Assembly (NCBI GenBank): GCA_009783525.1
Contig: WRDG01000088.1
Coordinates: 1 to 8,426 of the forward strand
Source of the DNA: Defluviitaleaceae bacterium
Lineage (GTDB): Bacteria > Bacillota > Clostridia > Lachnospirales > WQUN01
Direction: 5' to 3'
DNA: 8,426 nt
The notes under the pieces were generated by a model. The model did not search any database. It worked only from the letters and a program-made list of their open reading frames with translations, and was not told the origin of the DNA. The number at the start of each line of letters is the position of its first letter. The first letter of the stretch is position 1. Below are positions 1 to 5,480 of the stretch, one piece after another. The translations under genes were made by a program, and so were the position numbers.

Positions 1-2
1 AA

Positions 3-1388
3 AAGGAAGAGTTTGTTCCTATTGATCCGAATGAAGCTAAAATATATGTATGCGGTGAAACTGTATACAACTATATGCATTTGGGACATGCACGTGTCCA
101 TGTCGTTTTCGACGCCATACAACGATTTATGATTTATAAAGGTTACAAAGTCACGCTTGTCAGAAATTTTACCGACATCGACGATAAAATAATCGCCAAA
201 GCAATTGAAGAACAGTCCGATGCCAAAACAGTAGCAGAAAAATATATAGAAGCTTCGTTAGAAGAATCCGCGGCTCTGGGAACAATACCGGCGGCTTTTT
301 ATCCGAGAGTAACAAGCGAAATAGATAATATTATTGAAATGATAAAAATATTGATTGACAAAGGTCATGCGTATTATAAAAACGGACATGTTTTTTTTGA
401 AACAAAAACCTTTAAAGAATACGGTAAACTGTCGCGGAAAAATCCGGACGAACTTGAAGCGGGAGCAAGAATTGAAATTAACGACGAAAAACGTTCGCCG
501 ATGGATTTTGTGTTGTGGAAACCTAACAAACACAGAGAACCATATTGGGACAGCCCGTGGGGGACAGGACGACCGGGTTGGCATATCGAGTGTTCCGCAA
601 TGGTAAAAAAATATTTGGGAGAAACAATAGATATTCACGGCGGAGGGGACGACATAATTTTTCCTCACCACGAAAATGAAATCGCGCAAAGCGAAGCAGC
701 TAACGGTAAGCCGCTCGCACGCTATTGGATCCATAATGGTCCGATAACAAGCGGACACAAAAAAATGTCGAAATCATTAAATAATTTTACATTGCTGCGT
801 GATGCCGCTAAATTATACCCCTATCAAACAATAAGGTTTTTACTGCTTAACGCGCATTACCGCATGCCGCTTGAGTACAGCGGCTTGTTACTCGAATCTG
901 CGGACAACGGATTTAAACGAATAAAAAATTGTTATGATTCATTAACATATATTTTACAATATATTAAAACAGACAAATTAAGCGGTATCGAAAAACAATG
1001 GCTTGCAGAAGCGGACGAGTACAAAGAAGCTTTTGAAAAAAATATGGAAGATGATTTTAATACAGCCGACGCAATATCATCTATTTTCGATTTGGTAAAA
1101 TTTATCAACACCCGGATCGATGTAAACAAACCGGAAGAAATTTCGCGGCAATTCGTAAAAACATGTCTTGATGAGCTTTTGCTGCTAACAAGCTTGTTGG
1201 GATTAACTTTTAATGATCAAAGCGTGGCATTTGATGACAAAGAATTAATTGAAAATATGATTAAAAGTCGTCAAGCAGCAAGAGCAGAAAAAAATTGGAA
1301 CGAAGCTGATAAAATCAGAAATGAATTACTAAAAATGAACATTATTATTGAAGATACAGCCGGCGGTATCAAATGGAAAAAGATATAG
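3..1388 (+). CDS. cysS: Cysteinyl-tRNA synthetase, 5'-truncated by the window
   Basis: Charges tRNA-Cys with cysteine in the cytoplasm (class I synthetase). The reading frame is open from nucleotide 3, so the true start lies before the window; the ATG at 75 is internal, because the codons before it encode a typical CysRS N-terminus with the motif YVCGETVYNY. The class I signature appears as HLGH (78-89) and KMSKS is intact (762-776). All four expected zinc ligands are visible: Cys at 51-53, Cys at 591-593 in WHIECS, and His and Glu in the FPHHENE segment around 663-680. The C-terminal anticodon-binding part runs to the stop at 1386-1388. Two small departures from the common family form are CGET instead of CGPT and HLGH instead of HIGN. 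The stop overlaps the next gene by 16 nt, so both are probably on one mRNA. Identity is very secure. Confidence 0.97.
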   Translation, partial: KEEFVPIDPNEAKIYVCGETVYNYMHLGHARVHVVFDAIQRFMIYKGYKVTLVRNFTDIDDKIIAKAIEEQSDAKTVAEKYIEASLEESAALGTIPAAFYPRVTSEIDNIIEMIKILIDKGHAYYKNGHVFFETKTFKEYGKLSRKNPDELEAGARIEINDEKRSPMDFVLWKPNKHREPYWDSPWGTGRPGWHIECSAMVKKYLGETIDIHGGGDDIIFPHHENEIAQSEAANGKPLARYWIHNGPITSGHKKMSKSLNNFTLLRDAAKLYPYQTIRFLLLNAHYRMPLEYSGLLLESADNGFKRIKNCYDSLTYILQYIKTDKLSGIEKQWLAEADEYKEAFEKNMEDDFNTADAISSIFDLVKFINTRIDVNKPEEISRQFVKTCLDELLLLTSLLGLTFNDQSVAFDDKELIENMIKSRQAARAEKNWNEADKIRNELLKMNIIIEDTAGGIKWKKI

Positions 1389-1738
1389 GAGCAAAAGCGT
1401 TAGCATTTCTAGGAGATGCGGTTTTTACTTTAAAAGTCCGCGTGTTGCTGCTAAGCGATAATGAACGTCCGCCGGACGAGTTAAGTCGTCGTGCAAAAAA
1501 ATATGTAACCGCATCGGCGCAGGCTTCGTTTTATCACAAAATATTTCCTCTGTTGAATGAAGAAGAGCAAGGTTTGTTAAAACGCGGAAGAAATTCCAGC
1601 GGTTTATCAAAAACAAAAAATGCTAATACGTCGGATTACAGGCATGCGACGGGTCTTGAAACGTTATTCGGTTATTTGTTTTTATCGGGAAACGAAACGC
1701 GGTTAAATGAAATATTCAATATGTGTATAAAAGAGTAG
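1373..1738 (+). CDS. mrnC: Mini-ribonuclease III (23S rRNA maturation)
   Basis: A 121-residue RNase III catalytic domain without a double-stranded-RNA-binding domain, as in Mini-III of Bacillota, which trims the ends of 23S rRNA precursor as a dimer. The catalytic signature ALAFLGDAV places the metal-binding Asp at residue 15, and the second acidic motif, HATGLETLFGYL, has Glu at residue 96. The family motifs KRGRN (70-74) and YRHATG (89-94) are present. The ATG start lies inside cysS, giving a 16-nt overlap, and is supported by the catalytic domain beginning within the first ten residues. Position directly after cysS is the standard Bacillota arrangement. Length matches the family (about 120-145 residues). 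No missing key residues were seen. Confidence 0.95.
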   Translation: MEKDIGAKALAFLGDAVFTLKVRVLLLSDNERPPDELSRRAKKYVTASAQASFYHKIFPLLNEEEQGLLKRGRNSSGLSKTKNANTSDYRHATGLETLFGYLFLSGNETRLNEIFNMCIKE

Positions 1739-1751
1739 GCGGGTTGTTAAT

Positions 1752-2507
1752 TTGTCAGAAGATAATTATCCCAATTTGCAGCTTGAAGGCAGAAAAGCTG
1801 TATTAGAAGCATTAAAGCATAATCAGCCGATCGACCGTATATTAATACGGAAAGAAAAAGACGGACGTGTAGAAGGCACGTTAAACATTATTGCGGCAAA
1901 AGCAAGAGAGGCCCGCGTTGTAGTGCAAGAAACGGACAAATCAAAACTTGATACGATTGCGCAGTCAGGAAATCATCAAGGAGTAATCGCAATATGCCCT
2001 ATAAAACAATATTCGGAAGTGGACGATATATTGGCGGCTGCCGCAGCAAAAGGCGAGCCGCCATTTATTGTGGTGCTTGACGGTATTACCGATCCGCACA
2101 ATTTGGGAGCGATAATACGAACAGCGGAAGCGGGTGGCGTTCACGGAATAATAATTCCCAAAAGGCGCGCGGCAGGTTTGACGGGTATTGTTGCGAAAAC
2201 ATCATCGGGCGCAATTTCTTTTATGCCCGTTGCACGCGTACCAAATTTGGCCCGCGTTCTTGATGATTTAAAAAAAGCAGGGCTTTGGATAATTTGCGCG
2301 GACATGGACGGCGACAGTTTATACAACACGGACTTCAACGGCCCCGTTGCATTGGTTATTGGCGCAGAAGGTTCGGGTGTGAGCCGTTTAATAAGTGAAA
2401 TTTCAGATTATCAGGTGAAGATACCAATGTTGGGACGAATAGAAGCGTTAAACGCTTCTGTTGCTGCCGGGATTTTAATCTACGAAGTTGTTCGCGTAAG
2501 GATATGA
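1752..2507 (+). CDS. rlmB: 23S rRNA (guanosine-2'-O-)-methyltransferase RlmB
   Basis: A SpoU/TrmH-class (SPOUT) methyltransferase of 251 residues, expected to methylate the ribose of G2251 (E. coli numbering) in the peptidyl-transferase centre using S-adenosylmethionine. The N-terminal substrate-binding domain (about 1-85) contains LEGRKAVLEAL. The knotted catalytic domain carries all three SPOUT motifs: NLGAIIRTAEAGG (117-129, with the conserved Arg123), IGAEGSGV (203-210) and the knot motif IPMLGRIEALNASVAAG (224-240, Asn234). Translation starts at a TTG 13 nt after the mrnC stop, with a weak GGCGGG ribosome site at 1738-1743. No ATG alternative exists before the conserved N-terminus. The stop overlaps the sigH start. 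Family paralogues such as TrmH are less likely because of the N-terminal domain and the sigH neighbour. Confidence 0.94.
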   Translation: MSEDNYPNLQLEGRKAVLEALKHNQPIDRILIRKEKDGRVEGTLNIIAAKAREARVVVQETDKSKLDTIAQSGNHQGVIAICPIKQYSEVDDILAAAAAKGEPPFIVVLDGITDPHNLGAIIRTAEAGGVHGIIIPKRRAAGLTGIVAKTSSGAISFMPVARVPNLARVLDDLKKAGLWIICADMDGDSLYNTDFNGPVALVIGAEGSGVSRLISEISDYQVKIPMLGRIEALNASVAAGILIYEVVRVRI

Positions 2508-3091
2508 TAGACGGTTCGGCCGTTAACGATTTATTGTTTCGCGTGCGCGACGGCGACACAATTGCGCAGGACGAGTTGATTCAATCGTTTAAGCCTCTGG
2601 TGAAGCAAAAAGCCTCGCTTTATTTTTTGATAGGCGGCGACCGTGACGATTTGATCCAAGAGGGAATGATCGGACTGTATAAAGCGATACGTGATTATGA
2701 TCCGGAAAAAAATTCCGGATTTTTTTCGTTTGCGTCCATGTGCATTAACCGGAGGATTTTGTCAGCGGTAAAAGCTACTACCAGGCAAAAACATTTGCCG
2801 TTGAATTTTTCTGTCGACTTGTATGCTGCAAACTGCGAAAATTTGTTTGAAATAGCGGAGTATGAAAAAAACCCTGAGACATTGTACATCGGCCGTGAAA
2901 CTAAAAATTTTTTGGAAAATTCAATAAACACGTTGTTGAGCAAAACGGAGCGATCGGTGCTGGCCATGTATTTGAACGGGTGTAATTATAATGAAATTGC
3001 AGCCGGAATAAATAAAAACGAAAAATCTGTCGACAATGCAATGCAACGGGTAAGAAAAAAAATAAAAAAAATAATTGCGAGCAATAATTAA
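2504..3091 (+). CDS. sigH: RNA polymerase sigma factor, SigH (sigma-30) family
   Basis: A 195-residue sigma-70 family protein. Region 2 spans roughly residues 25-95, with DLIQEGMIGLYKAIRDYDPEK followed by a segment matching Bacillus SigH at TRQKHLPLN (93-101). Region 4 lies at about 140-190 with the helix-turn-helix part YNEIAAGINKNEKSVDNAM. In spore formers SigH directs transition-state and early sporulation genes; in non-sporulating relatives it serves competence or stress, so the role here is not fixed by sequence. It is slightly shorter than the Bacillus protein (218 residues), mostly at the N-terminus. ATG at 2504 overlaps the rlmB stop (ATGA). The only AAGGA nearby (2498-2502) is one base from the start, too close for normal initiation, so translation probably depends on coupling to rlmB. 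The yacP-like gene often found between rlmB and sigH is missing. A terminator-like hairpin lies within the gene at 2700-2726. Confidence 0.92.
   Translation: MIDGSAVNDLLFRVRDGDTIAQDELIQSFKPLVKQKASLYFLIGGDRDDLIQEGMIGLYKAIRDYDPEKNSGFFSFASMCINRRILSAVKATTRQKHLPLNFSVDLYAANCENLFEIAEYEKNPETLYIGRETKNFLENSINTLLSKTERSVLAMYLNGCNYNEIAAGINKNEKSVDNAMQRVRKKIKKIIASNN
2700..2726 (+). other. Terminator-like hairpin inside sigH
   Basis: ATCCGGAA (2700-2707) pairs perfectly with TTCCGGAT (2713-2720) across a five-A loop. Six further T residues follow (2721-2726). Eight base pairs with four G-C pairs plus a T-run is the layout of a Rho-independent terminator, yet it sits in the coding sequence of sigma region 2. 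It may only be a by-product of codons for Asp-Pro-Glu-Lys-Asn-Ser-Gly-Phe-Phe. Whether it terminates is unknown. Confidence 0.4.
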
Positions 3092-3103
3092 GTTAATCAA
3101 CAG

Positions 3104-3132
3104 TTGACATAAAAAAAAATAATTGTTATGAT
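3104..3132 (+). promoter_or_regulatory. Sigma-A type promoter for the rpmG-secE-nusG-rplK-rplA operon
   Basis: A perfect -35 box TTGACA (3104-3109) is followed after exactly 17 bp by TATGAT (3127-3132), one base off the -10 consensus. The TGT just before it (3124-3126) makes an extended -10. An A-rich tract fills the spacer. Transcription is predicted to begin near 3139-3140, giving a leader of about 60 nt before the rpmG start. The strength fits a ribosomal protein operon. Confidence 0.88.
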
Positions 3133-3167
3133 GTCCGCGAAAAAAATTTGCGGACGTCTTTTTTTTT
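3130..3167 (+). terminator. Intrinsic terminator of the cysS-mrnC-rlmB-sigH transcript
   Basis: The arm GATGTCCGC (3130-3138) pairs with GCGGACGTC (3150-3158), nine pairs including one G-U wobble, with an 11-nt loop. Nine T residues follow (3159-3167). It lies 38 nt after the sigH stop. Its 5' arm overlaps the last three bases of the -10 box of the downstream promoter. RNA started at that promoter would lack the 5' arm and so would not form the hairpin. Confidence 0.85.
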
Positions 3168-3200
3168 GCCTTAAAAAAATATCAGAAAGGATACATAAAC

Positions 3201-3350
3201 ATGCGGACAAAAATTACACTCGCGTGTGTAGACTGCAAACAACGCAACTACAATGTCACCAAAGAAAAGAAAAACCATCCGGACCGATTGGAGACAAAAA
3301 AGTTTTGCCGTTTTTGTAATAAACATACACAGCATCGCGAAACAAAATAA
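3201..3350 (+). CDS. rpmG: Large ribosomal subunit protein bL33 (zinc-binding form)
   Basis: A 49-residue protein of the 50S subunit near the E site. It starts MRTKITLACVDCKQRNY and contains two CxxC pairs, Cys9/Cys12 and Cys36/Cys39, which make it the zinc-ribbon (C+) version rather than the cysteine-free paralogue induced under zinc limitation. The ATG at 3201 has a good ribosome site, AGAAAGGAT at 3183-3191. It is the first gene of a five-gene operon with secE, nusG, rplK and rplA, the usual Bacillota setting. Length and motif spacing match the family exactly. The 31-nt gap to secE contains no tRNA gene; some Bacillota carry tRNA-Trp there. Confidence 0.96.
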   Translation: MRTKITLACVDCKQRNYNVTKEKKNHPDRLETKKFCRFCNKHTQHRETK

Positions 3351-3381
3351 TTGAACATCCAATTGCATTGGGGAGGCCAAC

Positions 3382-3660
3382 ATGAGCGAAGATAATTTCG
3401 ATTCATCAAACGAAATAAGCAAAGATGTAAAAAAAGAAGCAAAAAAAGGTGCAAAAGATTCAAAAAAGAAGAACATAGTAAAAGAAAAATTTCAAGAATA
3501 CTATGCCGAATTTAGAAAAATAGTTTGGCCTTCCAAGCCTGATTTGCTCAAGCAAACCGTTACTGTAATTATAATTTCGTTGCTGTTCGGAGCGTATATA
3601 GCATTGCTTGACGGCGCTCTAAGGGTTGTTTTCAATTTATTTTACGATTTAGTCAGCTAA
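3382..3660 (+). CDS. secE: Preprotein translocase subunit SecE
   Basis: The clamp subunit of the SecYEG protein-export channel in the cytoplasmic membrane. The 92-residue single-span form fits Gram-positive SecE. The N-terminal third (about 12-36) is lysine-rich and polar. The family motif EFRKIVWPSKPDLLKQT (43-59) forms the amphipathic helix lying on the membrane, and a hydrophobic segment from about residue 60 to 77 is the transmembrane helix. The ATG at 3382 has a strong ribosome site, GGGGAGG at 3370-3376. Its position between rpmG and nusG is the classical one. An unusually long charged N-terminal extension before the amphipathic helix is the only mild oddity. Confidence 0.95.
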   Translation: MSEDNFDSSNEISKDVKKEAKKGAKDSKKKNIVKEKFQEYYAEFRKIVWPSKPDLLKQTVTVIIISLLFGAYIALLDGALRVVFNLFYDLVS

Positions 3661-3693
3661 AACAGGCAAATTTAGGTTTATCGGGAGAGAATT

Positions 3694-4212
3694 ATGGCGG
3701 ATGATACCAAATGGTATGTTGTACATACCTATTCGGGCTACGAAAATAAAGTAAAAGCGAATATCGAAAAGATAATCGAAAACAGAAATATGCACAATGT
3801 TATCGAACAGGTTGCCGTCCCCGTCCAAGAAGGCATCGAAATAAAAAACGGCCGAAAAAAGAATGTGGAACGGAAGCTTTACCCCGGTTATGTTTTGTTA
3901 AAAATGATTATGAACGACGAAACATGGTATGTTGTCCGCAATACGCGCGGTGTTACGAGTTTTGTTGGACCGGGGAGTAAACCTGTGCCGCTTACCGAAG
4001 AAGAAGTAGCACAAATGGGCGTCGAGCTTCCTATTGTCGATTTCGAACTTGAAATAGATGAGATTGTTCGAGTCATAACCGGTCCGTTCGAAGGCGCGAT
4101 AGGAAATGTAAAAGAAATTAATTCGAGCAAAAAGACGGTAAAGATACAGCTGTCCATATTCGGACGCGAAACGCATGTCGAGTTGGACTATAATATGCTG
4201 CAAAAGATTTAG
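3694..4212 (+). CDS. nusG: Transcription termination/antitermination factor NusG
   Basis: Binds elongating RNA polymerase at the clamp helices and modulates pausing and termination, and links to the ribosome. It has 172 residues: an N-terminal NGN domain (about 1-110) with KWYVVHTYSGYENKV (6-20) and the conserved ERKLYPGYVLLKM (59-71), an acidic linker, and a C-terminal KOW domain (about 122-172) with VITGPFEGAIGNV (127-139). Start ATG at 3694 is preceded by GGGAGAG (3683-3689). It lies 33 nt after secE and 61 nt before rplK, in the standard order. The residues look complete and I see no insertion of the kind found in some NusG paralogues, so this is the housekeeping copy. Confidence 0.96.
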   Translation: MADDTKWYVVHTYSGYENKVKANIEKIIENRNMHNVIEQVAVPVQEGIEIKNGRKKNVERKLYPGYVLLKMIMNDETWYVVRNTRGVTSFVGPGSKPVPLTEEEVAQMGVELPIVDFELEIDEIVRVITGPFEGAIGNVKEINSSKKTVKIQLSIFGRETHVELDYNMLQKI

Positions 4213-4219
4213 TTTTAAA

Positions 4220-4247
4220 TGTGGGAGGGTTTCCCGTTTGCACCACA
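4220..4247 (+). promoter_or_regulatory. Probable L1-binding autoregulatory leader of rplK-rplA
   Basis: TGTGG (4220-4224) pairs with CCACA (4243-4247) and GGG (4227-4229) pairs with CCC (4233-4235) around a TTT loop, leaving an asymmetric internal loop of GA opposite GTTTGCA. The strand GTGGGAGG and the partner CACCAC resemble the ribosomal protein L1 site in helices 76-77 of 23S rRNA (GGUGGGAGG and UACCACC in E. coli, from memory). L1 is known to repress its own operon through such mimicry in E. coli and in archaea. The element sits 27 nt before rplK, so bound L1 could block its translation, and rplA by coupling. Confidence 0.75.
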
Positions 4248-4273
4248 ATCCATAATAAACCGGAGGTTTTTTA

Positions 4274-4699
4274 ATGGCAAAGAAAGTGACGGCTGTAGTT
4301 AAGCTGCAGATCAACGCGGGAAAAGCGACTCCCGCTCCGCCTGTAGGACCTGCTTTGGGTCAGCACGGCGTTAATATTTTAGGTTTTTGCAAAGAATTCA
4401 ACGAACGGACACAATCACAGGCCGGCTTGATAATTCCGGTGGTCATTACCATTTATCAAGACAAGAGTTTTACGTTTTTAACAAAAACACCGCCTGCCGC
4501 AGTATTAATCAAAAAAGCATGCAACATCGAATCGGGTTCGGCTGTGCCCAATAAAACAAAAGTCGCGACAATCAGCACAGAAGAAATAAAAAAGATTGCC
4601 GAACATAAAATGCCCGACCTTAACGCCGGGTCGATTGAGGCCGCCATCAGCATGATATCAGGTACAGCCCGAAGCATGGGCATCATTGTCAAAGATTAA
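4274..4699 (+). CDS. rplK: Large ribosomal subunit protein uL11
   Basis: Forms the GTPase-associated centre of the 50S subunit on 23S rRNA together with L10. The 141 residues match the family length exactly. The N-terminal domain carries KLQINAGKATPAPPVGPALG (10-29) and then QHGVNILGFCKEFN, the proline-rich signature that contacts thiopeptides. The C-terminal rRNA-binding domain ends with AAISMISGTARSMGI (123-137). The ATG at 4274 follows a CCGGAGG ribosome site (4260-4266). The gene is preceded by a likely L1-controlled leader and followed after 15 nt by rplA, so the two are co-expressed. Nothing unusual is seen in the protein. Confidence 0.97.
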   Translation: MAKKVTAVVKLQINAGKATPAPPVGPALGQHGVNILGFCKEFNERTQSQAGLIIPVVITIYQDKSFTFLTKTPPAAVLIKKACNIESGSAVPNKTKVATISTEEIKKIAEHKMPDLNAGSIEAAISMISGTARSMGIIVKD

Positions 4700-4714
4700 C
4701 AGGGGGCGGATAAA

Positions 4715-5410
4715 ATGAAATTCGGGAAAAAATATGTCGAAAAGGCAAAGCTTGTAGATAAAGCAACCGTCTACGATACTACAGAAGCCATAGAATTGGT
4801 TCAAAAAACATCTTACGCTAATTTTGACGAAACTGTAGAGGCGCATGTTCGGTTAGGCGTCGATTCCCGCCATGCCGAACAGCAGGTTAGGGGCGCTGTC
4901 GTTTTGCCGCACGGAACGGGTAAAAAAATGCGCGTGTTGGTATTTGCAAAAGGAGACAAAGCGAATGACGCCGAAGCTGCCGGAGCCGATTATGTCGGCG
5001 CGGAAGATATGGTGGCGAAAATACAAAACGAAAACTGGTTTGAATTTGACGCGGTTGTCGCAACACCCGACATGATGGGAATAGTAGGAAGACTCGGCCG
5101 CATATTGGGCCCAAAAGGTCTTATGCCAAACCCCAAAGCGGGTTCGGTTACGGCAGATGTGGCCAAAGCGGTAGTGGAAATTAAAGCGGGCAAAATAGAA
5201 TACCGGCTTGACAGAGGAAACATAATCCATGTACCGTTAGGCAAGGTATCTTTTGGCACCGACAAGCTCGCCGAAAATTTTCAAACACTTATGAGCGCAA
5301 TCATAAAAGCGAAGCCTACCGCAGCAAAAGGCACATATTTAAAAAGCATTGTTTTGGCTTGCACGATGGGGCCGGGTATTAAAGTAAACACGCTTAAAGT
5401 AGCGGAATAA
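4715..5410 (+). CDS. rplA: Large ribosomal subunit protein uL1
   Basis: Forms the mobile L1 stalk that moves deacylated tRNA out of the E site, and is the usual translational repressor of its own operon. The length, 231 residues, matches bacterial L1. The signature IVGRLGRILGPKGLMPNPKA lies at residues 123-142 in the hinge between domains. The N-terminus, MKFGKKYVEKAKLVDK, is typical and the ATG at 4715 has AGGGGGCGGA just upstream (4701-4710). In most Bacillota rplJ and rplL follow through an L10 leader; here a strong terminator begins 14 nt after the stop and an unrelated redox gene follows. The likely operator of this protein, by family knowledge, is the leader at 4220-4247. Confidence 0.97.
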   Translation: MKFGKKYVEKAKLVDKATVYDTTEAIELVQKTSYANFDETVEAHVRLGVDSRHAEQQVRGAVVLPHGTGKKMRVLVFAKGDKANDAEAAGADYVGAEDMVAKIQNENWFEFDAVVATPDMMGIVGRLGRILGPKGLMPNPKAGSVTADVAKAVVEIKAGKIEYRLDRGNIIHVPLGKVSFGTDKLAENFQTLMSAIIKAKPTAAKGTYLKSIVLACTMGPGIKVNTLKVAE

Positions 5411-5425
5411 TATAATTGCAATTAT
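5411..5425 (+). promoter_or_regulatory. Possible promoter -10 box overlapped by an operator-like palindrome
   Basis: A perfect TATAAT (5411-5416) begins right after the rplA stop. It is overlapped by the 14-bp perfect palindrome ATAATTGCAATTAT (5412-5425). No convincing -35 box lies 16-18 bp upstream (the bases there are close to ACACGC) and there is no extended -10. A start near 5423 would place the terminator hairpin at the very 5' end of a transcript for the redox genes. AT-rich sequence makes chance matches likely, so confidence is low. Confidence 0.35.
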
Positions 5426-5467
5426 TGGGGCTATCTTGCTGACAAAGCAAGACAGCCCCAATTTTTT
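5424..5467 (+). terminator. Strong intrinsic terminator after rplA
   Basis: The arm ATTGGGGCTATCTTGCT (5424-5440) pairs with AGCAAGACAGCCCCAAT (5446-5462), 17 positions with one A/C mismatch, around a GACAA loop. A T-run reaches 5467 (TTTTTT at 5462-5467). It ends the rpmG-secE-nusG-rplK-rplA transcript. The ribosome site of the next gene starts immediately after the T-run, so the hairpin may also work as an attenuator for that gene. Confidence 0.93.
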
Positions 5468-5480
5468 AAGGAAGATTACT

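Noticed and set aside
258..758. 166-codon open frame on the minus strand
   Set aside because: Lies entirely antisense to conserved cysS motifs; no recognisable domain and no initiation signals.
3128..3319. 63-codon open frame starting in the -10 box region
   Set aside because: Overlaps rpmG in another frame; rpmG has the conserved zinc ribbon and a ribosome site.
3351..3381. Possible tRNA-Trp between rpmG and secE, as in some Bacillota
   Set aside because: The gap is only 31 nt and cannot hold a tRNA.
3898..4314. 138-codon open frame on the minus strand
   Set aside because: Antisense to nusG and the rplK start, with no family resemblance.
5436..5480. A TTG start 15 codons upstream of the GlpA-like gene
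   Set aside because: It lies inside the terminator hairpin, adds residues with no family counterpart, and the ATG at 5481 has a good ribosome site and begins the FAD motif directly.
5411..5480. L10 leader expected after rplA
   Set aside because: The sequence is a simple long hairpin with a T-run and no rplJ follows, so it is a terminator and not an L10-binding leader.
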